A DNA stretch of 64,000 bases from Arenicola marina (lineage: Eukaryota > Annelida > Polychaeta > Arenicolidae), in the NCBI GenBank assembly GCA_964019135.1, contig CAXHSH010000416.1, positions 186,001-250,000 of the forward strand, read 5' to 3'. Under the pieces are notes generated by a model that was given only the letters and a program-made list of their open reading frames with translations, was not told where the DNA came from and ran no database searches. The position numbers were made by a program, and so were the translations under genes. Numbering within the stretch: position 1 is the stretch's first letter; each line of letters starts with the position of its first letter. Positions 38,375 to 49,745 of this stretch are shown one piece after another.

Positions 38375-41300
38375 CTGTAGACAAACGGAATGTTGTCATT
38401 ATGCACCGACTGTAATTTGCATTGTAAACATCTATACATGAGTAAAACATCTAGGTGTACATATTGAAAACAATGAAAGTGAAATACCGGTACATGATAT
38501 ACAGGTTTGATGGCATGTTACCTTATTCCACTACTCTGAATATTGTTGTCTCTGTAAGTAAATATCTGTTATCGACCAAGACATAGAAACCTACCTGAAT
38601 TGGCAATGAATTCATTGACCACCGATATTTTGAAGTCTTCCATGTCGGTGCCATGGAGTACTGTCCTTTTCGACATGTAGGCCTCGGCGAGCTGGTGGAC
38701 ATATATATATTGTATATTTAAACATATTAAGCAACAAGCGCTTGCGTCTAGTTAAAAATTCCCCCACACACTGGCGTGTTACCTTCTATGCAATAAAGCA
38801 AATTAAAGCCATGACTGAAGTGAGTCGAATAAATTGCCATCCATATTTAATATTCATTGTTAGTTTTAATCGCCATGCACAAGCACTAATGCGTTATGAA
38901 TAGCAGACAAGCATAAGAACCTTCATGCTGTACAGGCCACACGAGCGGCCATCGTGCTGCCTGGCATGGGCTGGAACATTTAACTTCCACGTCCCTCCCC
39001 CATGGAGACAGTGAAATGTCAGGAACTTTCTATAAAATATGTATTGCGAAAGTACAATAATATAAGGGGCATAAATCTTAGAATGTAGAATAGTATAAAA
39101 GGCCAATGCCATAAATAGAGTAAGAAGGGCTCTTAATGGTCCGCATTGAATGAGTTTTATGATTAGATATTTTGTTATCGCCGCTTAAGAAAACATTAAA
39201 GTAAGTAACATCAAAGGGCACTTACGTCAACATTGCCTTCAGTTCCCGACATTGCGGGAGTTTACTACCAAGCGGGTCCATGATGGTCAGCATCTGATGC
39301 ACCATTTCAATGGCCTGAAATTAGATTTGGGAGGTCTTAACTGTTGACACTTAATATGTGGAAATTATAGACGTTAAGACGTAACTAGGACGTAATTATT
39401 ATACAAGTATATGTATATAATGAGACATTACACTCATGATGGACCAAATATGTTTCGGTGTAACAATACTAATGAATAAGATATGAACTGCATGACATCT
39501 GTGCCTTCATTTGAACCAGTCAAAAATGTAGAAGAAGGCAATGGCCTATTAATGAGTGGGCACAACAAGACTTACGACAAAGACCCAGTGCTGGCCATGC
39601 CTGTTGACAACACAGACGTAATGTCTTCCGTGTGAGAGTACCTGTGCCGGAAAACAATTACTGATGCATGGACTAATATGTTTATCACTATTCATTGATC
39701 GCAGTTAGCTTTCAGATGAGTCATTAAACGTACAATAAAAAAGGACATTAAGTAAAGAAGCTGAGCACGAACAACAAATGAGCAACAATACGTATAAAAT
39801 TACCATTCTTTTATAGCTACCACGCTGGTAGACCACACCTTTAACGCCGCTATCAGCTTATTTCTCTTACTTTTCCAAGTTTCTCCTGGTGACTCCAGTT
39901 GAAAATCATCGCGGCAACCGAACTCGGGATGTAGTCGTATTTCTGAAAAATATTGACATCTAAATGAAAATATGTACGCTAACAATGTTGTCTTTAGGAA
40001 AATTATAAAACGTTCATAAAGGAAAAATCGTACTAGCTAGCTTCTTTGTGAGTCCTATGATTGACTTCGAATAATGTCATGGCATAGTTGATTACATATC
40101 TGGTCGAGAGCTCGAACTATCATCTATATTATGGGGGCATAAACAACAATGTTTCAAGAAGTATAATATCAAAATGGTAACTCACCGGGTGCATCGAAAC
40201 AGCCACATGGAGATAGGCATCGATGACCTGCAACACATTATGTCATTGCAACGCAATAGGTTACATTCCTCAACCTGATGTTATACATCGTGAATTCATT
40301 TCATTCCACACGAATTAATACGTGTGTTGACATACACGTGACGTCGTATACGTACCTTAATTCTAATGAACGGTAATTATATCGGCAATTTTTTTACACA
40401 ATTGTGTTTAAAATATGTATCCTCCCAGTGGGCACACTCTGGTCGGTAAGACGTCCCAAAGACGTCAATTCTAGTCGTCGGGAACCAGTCTTCAGCTGGT
40501 CCCAGGTGGAAGTCTGCACGACGTCTTTTTTTGGACGTCTTGATGACTTGTTAAAGAAGACGTCTAAAATACGTCTTCAGTAACACGTCGAAGAGACGTG
40601 TCGAAAAAGACGTCTAAAATACGTCTTCAGTAAAACGTCGAAGAGACGTGTCGAAGAAGACGTCTAAAAGACATCTTCAGTCGAAGAGACGTGTTCGGTA
40701 AGATGTCTTCAGGACGTAGTCACAGAAACGAAAGTAATGGTAAAAGTTGGGTTCTCTGACGACATACATAGCAAAGATACCCAGTGGGCACATTCTGGTC
40801 GGTAAGACGTCCCAAAGACGTCAATTCTAGTCGTCGGGAACCAGTCTTCAGCTGGTCCCAGGTGGAAGTCTGCACGACGTCTTTTGTTGGACGTCTTGGT
40901 GACTTGTTAAAGAAGACGTCTAAAATACGTCTTCAGTAACACGTCGAAGAGACGTGTCGAAAAAGACGTCTAAAATACGTCTTCAGTAAAACGTCGAAGA
41001 GACGTGTCGAAGAAGACGTCTAAAAGACATCTTCAGTCGAAGAGACGTGTTCGGTAAGATGTCTTCAGGACGTAGTCACAGAAACGAAAGTAATTGTAAA
41101 AGTTGGGTTCTCTGACGAAATACATAGCAAAGATACAGTTTGTAGCCCAGTGGAGGATCCAAGGGGCGGGGGAACGCTTTTGGCTGGCAAAAAAACCCCG
41201 GCTAATACCCTGGCCCCTAGAGCCCTTGCATTCAATTCAATACAAGTAAAACAAAGAAATACATTCAGGATATAATAGGAGAATACATGTATATGGTATT

Positions 41301-44300
41301 TTAACATGGTTGCCGTGGTATACCATGGTGTTTTAACATGGTTACCATGGTATACCATGGTGTTTTGGCGAAGGTATTTTACCATGGTAATATTATATGG
41401 TCTACCATGATAAATTACCATGGTCCCCGGTAATATTAAATGGTATACCATGGTAAATTACCATCGCCAAAACACCATGGTATACCATGGTATAATGTAC
41501 CATGGTAATTTACCATGGTATTATACCATGGTATTTACCATGGTATCATACCATGGTATGCTAATGTAACATGGTATCTTACCAAGGTATGTATACCATA
41601 ATACTTTACTACATGGATACCATGTTATACTAAGGCACTAATCGACATCAAGTCTGAAAAATACAAGAATAAAGAATACAAAGATTCACAATCCGCTTTC
41701 ATATATATATTAATATAAAAAGGTGCAGTATGTGAACATGTGACATGCACATTATATACATATATTTAGCTCATATAGATATATTAGAAAAATAAGCTAC
41801 CATTATGTAAAGAAATGTACATTGCTTATATGCATATTGACATACAAAGTAAATCCACAAATAATATTATACACCATACAGCAGCATCATGTTTACGCAC
41901 ATTTTCCACACATTACATTTAAAATTTTACATAATTTTTTTTTAAAGTGACAATGCTTGTTTAAATATTGAAATTCAATTGTGTTCAGTTTACAATGTAT
42001 ACATTTGAAGGAATTGAAAGAAAATGCCATTATGGAAAAAACAGCCGTATTGGATATCTACCCAAATAATATGTATACTCTAACTCATATGCAGGAATCG
42101 ACTTCTAATCTAGTTATAATTGAATTGATAAAGTAATCTTTCTTATTCCTAACTGATACATACCAATTCCACCTCAGAATGAGACGCACTACCATGCAGT
42201 ACTTTGGAACTACTATATATAACTACTACTCAACTTTTAAATGACTACTACTCAATGCATATAACATATATATAAACAATACTTTATATACAAATATATT
42301 CATTTCAATTGATAAAACAAGTAGATCCTTCAGTTCTTCTTTCCAGTCTGTACCACATTGCTGATCTTCTCTCGCATTAACTTGCAAATTTCTTTTACAT
42401 CTTTGCCACAAAATTTCTCCTGACTTGATCTGTAACAAAGGATACACTTATCATCTTAGTAAATTATTATTCACTAGTGTTGTTTAGCATTATAAGACAT
42501 GGATGGTAATATGTTGGAAAGATATCATACAAAAGTTTGTACCACATTTATTAATACATCACGTAAAAAGCAAAATAAATACCAAAGATAATTTTATAAA
42601 TGGTATAGCCCAAAACCAAGACCATACCGTGGCACATGGTTCCCACATGAAACTAAAACAATTCCCTGGTTTTTCCCTGAGCCATTGAAAGTTTCCCTGA
42701 GTAACAGAACGGCATGTGGCCTTCAACCTAAAGTAACTTATGTTAACGAGGGAAATAGGACTTATGGGTCCCAATCTCTGTACAAAGGTTCATACACATA
42801 AGAACAGACGATGGTTTCACTGGGTGTGCTCTAGAAATTCATTTCAATTAGCCACTGTGGCTAAACACCTTCAATTTACTTTAGCCACACACAGATCCCA
42901 TTAGCCACATATATGTTGTATTTTTCCCCTCCGTATCACGGCAGGCAATCAGTTTGGCTAAGTTGTGTTTTGATCGTTAATCAAAAACCAGGCCACTTTT
43001 TTTTTCGTCAATGTGGCGACATGTATGGGCCAGTCTTGCGCCCCATACAATTTGCTTTCGCCATTGGCGATGGGGCGAACGGCTAGCGCACCTAGGTTCC
43101 ATGAAAATGGCCCCAGGCTAGTGTGGCAGTATAGCCTATACTATACAGGGCAAGGGCGCTCAGATTTGTTGACAAACAATACCCCAAGGGTCAAGCACCT
43201 TTCTTTATAGGTGCTTGACCCTTGCCTTGGCTTGGGGTATTGTTTGTCAACAAATCTGAGCGTCTGTGCTATAGTATAGGGGGACACATAGACGCGAGTG
43301 CCTATTCCACCACAGGGGGTTACATAGGCACGATAGAATGCAGGCAAAAATCCTGGGGCGATACCGCTCGAGACGCGCACCTGGCTTGTCCTTCGGACTG
43401 CGGGACCCAAACTTACTTTTTTTAATGCAGCTTCCATAAATCTCGCCCGCACGGGGGGTTGCAGCCACACAGCAAACACTTATATTATCACAAGGAACAA
43501 ATATTCGTGCACGAAACAGACAGTTCGCCGTTTGTTTCCAATATGGCTGAAGCGGAGTCACGCGCCGCTTGTTCGTACACGAAATCTAAACAACGAAATA
43601 ATTCGCAATACCCAGATTCAATTGTGACGCGTAACTGCACGTGCGGGCGAGATTTATGGAAACTGCATTAAAAAAAAGTAGGTTTGGGCCCCGCAGTCCG
43701 AAGGACAAGCCAGGTGCGCGTCTCGAGCTGTATCGCTCCAGGATTTTTGCCTGCATTTTATCGTGCCTATGTAACCCCCTGTGGCGGAATAGGCACTCGG
43801 GTCTAGGGGACACAGTATCTGAGTACCGAACCACAAGCTCCAGATCGACCTGGGGCGTTTGCCATTTCACCCGGGGCTTGGGGTTCTTGTACTGTAGTGT
43901 AGAGGGTTCCTGGTATGTCAGTGCCAGTGGCTGTACAGGCGACGTAAATCAACTGACACGGGCTGGTGGCGGGGTTGGGGGGGGGGGGGGAGGAGTGGTA
44001 TGACCAGTCTGCCGTTGACAAGACTGTAAACAAATTTCAATTTATAAAGGCTCCTTTTGTCCTTATGTTAAGGTGTCACGCTCAAACCTGGGTGTTTTCA
44101 GGTGCTATACAGTATAGTATTTATAAATACACACCTTTCATTCATATACATAAGCAAATATTCGTGAACATAAGCTAATCGTATACACATGCCGCAGAAC
44201 TCCTCTCGCCTTTCCGCAATATTTTTAAAACTTCGCGCATGCGCTGTGGGATCTCCGCTGCGCATCTCCGCCAGGCGGCAGCGTAATATGCCTCCTGGTG

Positions 44301-47300
44301 GCGCACTGCTCACTTCGCGCGCTGTGGCACAGGGTGGGGTGGGGCGACTCAGTACATTATTGGGTTTGCGGCTGGGGGGGGGGGGGGGGGGGGGGAGGGG
44401 GTCCGCGGTAAACCACTACTTGACCGCCAAAATACGCTTGTCAGGGGCGTTTCACCCCGAAAATCGGCTCGAACGTTTGAACGCGAAAATATCCGCTCGG
44501 AAGGGGAATTTTTTTCCTTGGACCGAGCCCGCTCGGTTTATTATATTCCCCGGGAAACTCGCTCTACAAACGCACATTTTCAGAGTCCTCCTCTGGAGGT
44601 ATACCATGGTAAGGTATACCATGCTATACCATGGTATAGCATGACTTACCATGGTAAACCATGGTATATTTTCATAAGGGTAGGTCGCCATCCCCTCTTT
44701 ATATTAAGTCCTTAAATGTCGGTTCCATACAGTGAGCACTTTGTTTCAAGCAAACATGTTTTCGTATATTGAATTCTCCTTGAATTATATAAATGATAAA
44801 TCTGGCAAATATTGGAAATATATTATTCCGCGTAAGCTAGTACTCCGCTTAAACTGAGCGGGAATCGGTCTATAGCTCAACGGATTTCGTAGCCCGCCCG
44901 AGCTAGACTTTCACACCTCGCTTACACATTGCAGTTAGCGTCAATCTGATCGATTTCATAATCGCAATCGAGATATTAGTAAACGTGAAAAAGGAGCATT
45001 TTGGATGAATGTAAGTATAGGCTTATATCCCATACCAGAGCCCGGCCAAGTTAGCTAGGACAGACGTGGGACGTCTGAATTATGACGTACGTGGGACGTC
45101 TAAATTATGACGTACGTGGGACGTCTGAATTATGACGCACGTGGGACGTCTGAGTTAAGACCACATTGCGGCCAGACTAAATTGGTCTTGACCTGGTCTT
45201 CAGGTGGTCTTCGACCGACCGACCAATATAAGACGTCTTCCCGACGTCGGGTGCCCACTGGGCTTACACGTGGCGCGTTACAGTTTTCTTCAAGCTGCTT
45301 GTAGATATTTTACACTGTTATGAATTCCAAAAATGGCGGAATTATCTGTATATTAAACATTTTCTGTACCTTAAATTAGTTGTCAAATATCACACACCAC
45401 ATAAATTATATAACGATTTCAATAAATACTGATTAGCTCTGCTGGATGAAATATGCAGCAAAATCAAAGAATGTAAGCTCATTAAGGATTAAGTGTATTG
45501 CCTCATCTGGGACGAAGTCATTTACCGCCTCCAGAGACTTTGTATACACTTTGGTGCCGCCAACCACGGCTAGGAGGATATCGTCTTCCCCTGCTGGTCC
45601 CGACTTCCAGACATGCTTTATGTCTGTCACGCAAAAAAATTAAAATATTACAAGACTATGCACAAATGTCCGTATATTTTTTTTGCTTTTGCAAAACATA
45701 TTGTCGCACAATACAGTGTATATGCGCGAACGTTCCCAAGTCCAGTTTAGTTTTACTATATTATTTACCAATTTTACCTTAAATTTCGTTTACATCTTTA
45801 ACGGACTTAAACATACAATTGTGAATTTAATTGTTTAATTGTTAACTGTAACATTTTATTTTTCTCATCACATATAGTTTATATTTTTTGGCATTAATAA
45901 AGATGCGACTTATGATTAATTGCACTTAATAGGTAGATACATACAATTGCTAACTTGTTGACAAGTCCATCCTTGGGCTTGCTGCTGGATGTAGGCCAGA
46001 TCCGGATATACACGCGTCTCCTCCCGGACCTGGCCGTCGTCGCTGTCCGGACGCAGGTCCGGAGGGTCGACCCTGGCACGGGTCTCCTCCCGGACCTGGC
46101 CGTCGTCGCTGTCCGGACGCAGGTCCGGAGAGTCGACACGAGCACGCGTCTCCTCCCGGACCTGGCCGTCGTCGCTGTCCGGACACAGGTCCGGAGAGTC
46201 GATCCGAGCACGGGTGTCCTCCCGGACCTGGTCGTCGTCACCGTCACTTTCCAGCGACATGTCACTACCTTCGTCCTGCATATAGGGGACGTTTTCATAT
46301 AATATATATTTGTACCAATACATATAATGAACGTCTCTTGTCTTATATATTTACAGGGAAAACTATTGCTGAGCAATAATGAACCGAAAATTACATACTA
46401 CAATGCAAAGTCTGTTATAATATAAAGTAGTCAGTGTCTACATATTTTGGAGGGCATTAAAATATTATAACACATTTTAATCATATGTGTAATTAGCATT
46501 GGAAATTAATTAATCAATTACATAAAACACTATTCTAAGTAAGTATAAGATGATTAGTAATAATTAATGACAGGATCCGACGGCATTTTAACACAGTTAA
46601 AGTTGCGAGTTTTATATGATAGCAAACATCGCATGGGCATGCATGTATGTAAAGGACTTACGCATCCGATATATATGTATGCATATAATCATTGGAAACC
46701 CAAAAACGTAGAACCGATAGTGATGAACTGCTAAAACTGAGTTTGTCACATATAAGAACATGCGACAAAAAGTATAACAATAAAAGAAGATATTGTATAC
46801 CTTCCAAGCCACATAAGAAATAAGGACTTCATCCACATCTTTGTTGGACAAGGTCCGTTCTAGAAGAGACATGAATCAAATAAAACTATCAAGGGTTTTT
46901 ACGGAAAAAGAGAGAGAGTGAGAGACATTTATAAATATTGCAGTTCCGACCCAGAACCCAATTGTAATAGACGCCAAAAAATGAGCACACGCATTCAACC
47001 AAAGAAAATTTACAATTTGGCCCCATGCTCTTTGGTATATTTGTCTACTGGCCTTGTGCCGGGATATCAAGCAAATTACGAAATAAAGGCTACGGAGTGA
47101 GTCACGTTGTTCATGTAGCAAGAGGGAAAGAAAGAGAGCGAAATACTTGATATCGTATCTGCGTATAATTTTAAGTTATAGTTTTGTCAAAGGTCAATAC
47201 CTGACTGAGTCCATATTGCCTTAAATTAAAATGAATATTATCTGAAACAATACAACGGACGGCGGTTTAATAGTCTGAGATAAAAGCTAAATGAGACCTA

Positions 47301-49203
47301 TGGCGATCTGATTATTATCGTCCATTACTTGTAGTCAGGTATTCATGTATTATTACACGTACCAATATTTCTCCTCTCCTTGGGAGACACATAGGCCACT
47401 TCTTTCGGCCACCACTCTGGCATGAGACCTCTATGGCCCCAGATGTCTCTCTTCAATCCTTGTCTGAGCAACACTGTAACATGTGAATAATTTCATATTA
47501 ATGAAATCATATTACTAAATAGCAGAATAATCACGAAATAAAACTTCCATGTGCTCAAATCACAATTTGCCTACATACAGAAATTGATTTAAAAAGTAAA
47601 GAAATGTCTGAATATTATTTGCAATTAAAAATGTGTACCTTAATTATGTTATCAGTATTGATTTGAAGTACCAAATAATGACTGGCGCCATCACATTTCC
47701 ACAAAGAAATGTACACGTGTGACAAAAATGGCACTAACCTCCCGCCTGTTTATTAATGTTTGTATGGACTAAAGACCGTAATAAAGACTGTAATATATAT
47801 ATATAAGCAAGTTTTATCAAATGTTACATATATATATATATATGCATATCACGTTATATGAAATGTTATGATGGAGGGCAGATGTTTACACATACACCAT
47901 ATATACGTACCATACTGGCGAACCAATTAGCTTATAATGGCTTTCTTGTTTTCCATAGACCATGGAAGGATCGTCAACGGCTCCATTACTGTGGAAACAT
48001 TGAGATGCATTTTTTACATGGTCGCTTTGGCAATGAATACTTTCAATTGAAAAACAAGTTTACTCAGGCATGTTTATCTTATTTAGAAATAACAGGGAAT
48101 AAAATTACAAAATCATACTAATATCTTGACAATGCAAATCACCTTCGCGTACAGATGGCGACGCCTTGACTACGCCCGACGAAAGACACGCCTGGTACAG
48201 GGCCTGTCGGACGGAGGCAGTGTCCAAAAACTGTTTCAATTTGGGCGACCCTGTAGCAATTAGATGACTGCACATTCTAATCTATGCCCCAAAGTTCGAT
48301 GCAAATTAGAAAAATCGATGTTATTGCAGAAAAGTACCACAAATATTGCGTGTTGAACAAGGTACAATATTCAGACATACCGACATTAAAAAACTAATTA
48401 GTATGGCCACTGCCTGTGTTGAAGCATATATTTGACACGTCTACATATATTTCATGTAACAATTATTTCTACAATAAGTAGATGTCGCTAACGTGCTCAC
48501 ATTTGACAAACTGCTACCAACATGATATAAACCTCTCATTGGCCATCAAAGTCTAAACCCGATGATTACCCGAAGAAACAGTACCTTCAGACTTCACAGT
48601 TGGTACCGGGTTTTGGGAATTCGGTTTGGCGACATATATAACCAAGACCGCAGCGCCTGTCTTCTCCGTCCAGTTTTTCACCTTAATAAGTAAAGCAGAT
48701 ATAAATAGCGGAGGAATACATATGGTCTTTAATACAATTAATATACTGAAAAAGATGAACAAACTTATCTTAGAATTAGTATATATCCATTAAAGCGACA
48801 ATATTTATTCAGCGTATACTATTGTGAAGGGCCTAACTGGAGCGAGAGGGGGTGTTTCACGCAGGCCAGACCAACGAGCACGCGTCACTCTACACTATCA
48901 GAACAGCGAATGTTGGTCACTCCACAGTTGTAGAACTGGCCGCTCTCCGGGTTTAGAGAGACCCAGCATATTAGGGGGCCGGGCGATGCCCAGAGTGTCA
49001 AAGACACTCAATGAGAGAGAAACGACGACTTGAAATGTTGTACACGTTAGTCACATGTACATGTTAACGCTCCGTCAGGAACGCAATATGATATCTGACA
49101 ACTAGAAATGACAATATTGGGATATATAAACTAATACATAAAATCAACGTTACCTTCTTCTGCACCGACTCCCAGTTGGTTCTATCAATCTTGACATTTT
49201 GTC
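37913..49203 (-). CDS. Ulp1/SENP-like cysteine protease with PHD finger, fifteen-exon gene (5' end not found)
   Basis: Fifteen exons join in unbroken phase: 49,203-49,154; 48,681-48,585; 48,250-48,143; 47,473-47,363; 46,859-46,801; 46,275-45,955; 45,615-45,526; 40,227-40,186; 39,942-39,871; 39,641-39,576; 39,314-39,226; 39,029-38,921; 38,691-38,595; 38,374-38,298; 38,104-37,913 (stop). About 526 residues are visible. The order is a WWP-motif region, an acidic repeat, a C48 (SUMO-protease-like) catalytic domain with His in GQHWVFV, Asp in IMDPLG and Cys in DGRSCGLY, and a C-terminal PHD finger. C48 enzymes cleave SUMO-like modifiers. Such domains are common both in nuclear host proteins and in DNA-transposon proteins, so either role is possible. 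No stop or frame change was seen in any exon. The first coding exon(s) upstream of 49,203 were not identified. Confidence 0.8.
38921..40227 (-). CDS. Ulp1-PHD gene, exons 8-12: C48 peptidase catalytic core
   Basis: These five exons encode VIDAYLHVAVSMHP, KYDYIPSSVAAMIFNWS, VLSHGRHYVCVVNRHGQHWV, AIEMVHQMLTIMDPLG and VPAHARQHDGRSCGLYSMK in order. They match the Ulp1 pattern: a helix after the WLND position, the catalytic His before Trp (codon 39,588-39,590), the catalytic Asp in IMDPLG (39,276-39,278), and an oxyanion Gln followed by the nucleophile Cys in SCG (38,939-38,941). All three catalytic residues are present, so the enzyme could be active. The usual WLND segment that should precede VIDAYL is not encoded in the neighbouring exons; the 5.3-kb intron 45,525-40,228 separates them. 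Confidence 0.8.
40424..41135. repeat. 356-bp tandem duplication of the GACGTC-rich terminal block
   Basis: Two near-identical copies start with CCCAGTGGGCACA at 40,424 and 40,780. Each ends in short internal repeats of AAGACGTCTAAAATACGTC and ACGTCGAAGAGACGTG. Differences are single bases (for example ACACTCTGG versus ACATTCTGG), so the copy is recent. Confidence 0.85.
41290..41640. repeat. Array of TACCATGGTA palindromes
   Basis: More than a dozen copies of the palindrome ACCATGGT, often as GGTATACCATGGTAT, are spaced irregularly by AT-rich bases. Half-arrays around GGTCCCCGG near 41,425 are mirror images, so the whole block can fold into a cruciform. There is no coding potential. Confidence 0.8.
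42354..42429 (-). other. Possible isolated exon
   Basis: A good acceptor (TTTGTTACAG) precedes a 76-bp stretch that reads SSQEKFCGKDVKEICKLM in one frame and GEILWQRCKRNLQVNARED in another. It ends at a possible donor (AATGTG/GTACAG). Its length does not fit the phase-0 junction of the Ulp1-PHD gene in whose intron it lies. It may be a relic of another gene or chance; I recognise no domain. Confidence 0.25.
43157..43262. repeat. Long hairpin around GACAAACAATACCCC
   Basis: CGCTCAGATTTGTTGACAAAC and its following bases form an arm of nearly 50 nt. It is repeated in reverse complement up to CAAATCTGAGCG at 43,262, with an 8-base TTCTTTAT loop and a small internal bulge (CTTGCCTTGG) on one side. 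The pairing is almost perfect, which suggests a recent foldback event. Confidence 0.85.
43296..43798. repeat. Inverted repeat pair, ~158-bp arms and 187-bp loop
   Basis: The arm 43,296-43,452 (GAGTGCCTATTCCACC … CTCGCCCGCACG) returns in reverse complement at 43,640-43,798 (CGTGCGGGCGAGATTTATGG … GGAATAGGCACTC) with a few substitutions. The 187-bp loop contains smaller symmetric motifs such as TTCGTGCACGAA. This is a typical foldback or MITE pair with no coding capacity. Confidence 0.85.
44374..44395. repeat. 22-base poly-G run
   Basis: An uninterrupted run of 22 G is followed by AGGGGG. It belongs to a set of long poly-G runs in the window (14 at 43,977; 19 at 50,240; 18 at 50,987; 16 at 60,957; 14 at 61,458). 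Confidence 0.9.
44598..44672. repeat. Second cluster of ACCATGGT palindromes
   Basis: GGTATACCATGGTAAGG, CTATACCATGGTATAGC and TTACCATGGTAAACC follow one another here. The motif is the same as in the 41,290-41,640 array, at the opposite side of the composite element, which supports a nested inverted organisation. Confidence 0.75.
45955..46275 (-). CDS. Ulp1-PHD gene, exon 6: acidic tandem-repeat linker
   Basis: This 321-bp exon (107 codons, phase 0 on both sides) carries four copies of a 66-bp tandem repeat at about 46,015-46,245. They encode 22-residue units of the form DSPDLRPDSDDGQVREETRAR. 66 bp is a multiple of three, so copy-number change would keep the frame. Acidic Asp/Ser linkers between folded parts are common in nuclear proteins. 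The exon 3' border (CAACAA/GTTAGC) is moderately good; the alternative is an in-frame stop at 45,916, which would end the protein here. Confidence 0.65.
46801..49203 (-). CDS. Ulp1-PHD gene, exons 1-5: N-terminal WWP-motif region
   Basis: Exons 49,203-49,154, 48,681-48,585, 48,250-48,143, 47,473-47,363 and 46,859-46,801 read QNVKIDRTNWESVQKK, then VKNWTEKTGAAVLVIYVAK, LKQFLDTASVRQALYQAC, and GHRGLMPEWWPKEVAYVSP followed by KDVDEVLISYVAWK. The WWP with following Pro looks like a conserved domain core, but I cannot name the family. Borders are canonical (for example CTTACAG/GA, AAG/GTAACG, GAAG/GTACTG). Lys- and Trp-rich helices followed by a beta strand (AAVLVIYV) could be a DNA- or protein-binding module; this is inference. 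Confidence 0.7.
48820..49035. other. GC-rich unassigned block in intron 1 of the Ulp1-PHD gene
   Basis: This sharply bounded GC-rich segment (from GAAGGGCCTAACTGGAGCG to AGTGTCAAAGACACTCAATG) lies between AT-rich flanks. It contains small stems such as GTGTCAAAGACAC and has no convincing reading frame. It looks like a short dispersed repeat (SINE or MITE), but I cannot name it. Confidence 0.35.
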
Positions 49204-49404
49204 CTGTAAGAAAAGCGATATAGTCTACGGTAATGTGTAACCGCTGTAAGAAAGCTTAGGCATGAGGAATGAACAAAACACTGGCAATAACAAGACAGCC
49301 GTAGGCTGAAAGAACTGACAGAAGTAAGTTATACCCACATATCGTACAGCTCTCTACGCCGTGTTTACACACTGGGATCCAAACCGCAACGTTATAGCAT
49401 CAAT

Positions 49405-49560
49405 ATTGAACGAACGCATATAACGGGCAATTTGGTCTAAATAACGCATATAACGGGAAATTTTGGCTTGGTCTAACAAGCGCCTTCAACAGGCAATGTG
49501 GGCTAAATAACGCATATTATATAACGGGCAATTTGCGCACTGTAGACGCTATGTAGCACA
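49405..49560. repeat. Short tandem repeat with AACGCATATAACGGGCAATTT core
   Basis: Three to four imperfect units of roughly 30-50 bp (ACGCATATAACGGGCAATTTG, ACGCATATAACGGGAAATTTT, CCTTCAACAGGCAATGTGG, ATATAACGGGCAATTTGCG) occur in a row. An inverted relative lies near 27,880-27,960. Confidence 0.6.
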
Positions 49561-49745
49561 ATTGCTCGGTTGGGTGATTATAACACAAGGCAAATTGCGC
49601 AGGTTCTATTTCAAGCCATCGACAGATTACAGTTTCACGCATTTTTTGCCACTGGAATTCCATGACATCCATAGGTATTCTAACATACCAAATACCAGGA
49701 TTAATAGCAGCCTGGATAGGTTGATATCGGGAGGCAGTCGGGCAA

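Larger units (their letters stand above)
40424..45262. mobile_element. Composite foldback element with CCCAGTGGGC termini, inside an intron
   Basis: The left end is CCCAGTGGGCAC followed by GACGTC-rich repeats. The right end is GACGTCGGGTGCCCACTGGG at 45,243-45,262. The left flank (AAGACGTC, AATACGTCTTCAG units, 40,424-41,135) and the right flank (GTGGGACGTCTGAATTATGACG units, about 45,062-45,170) are related in inverted sense. Between them lie further nested inverted structures: TACCATGGTA palindromes on both sides (41,290-41,640 and 44,598-44,672) and long hairpins at 43,157-43,798. There is no transposase, so this is non-autonomous or a pile-up of several elements. It fills intron 7 of the Ulp1-PHD gene. 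Confidence 0.6.

Noticed and set aside
44235-44244. GCGCATGCGC as an NRF1 promoter site
   Set aside because: It lies inside the composite foldback element in an intron, with no exon following it.
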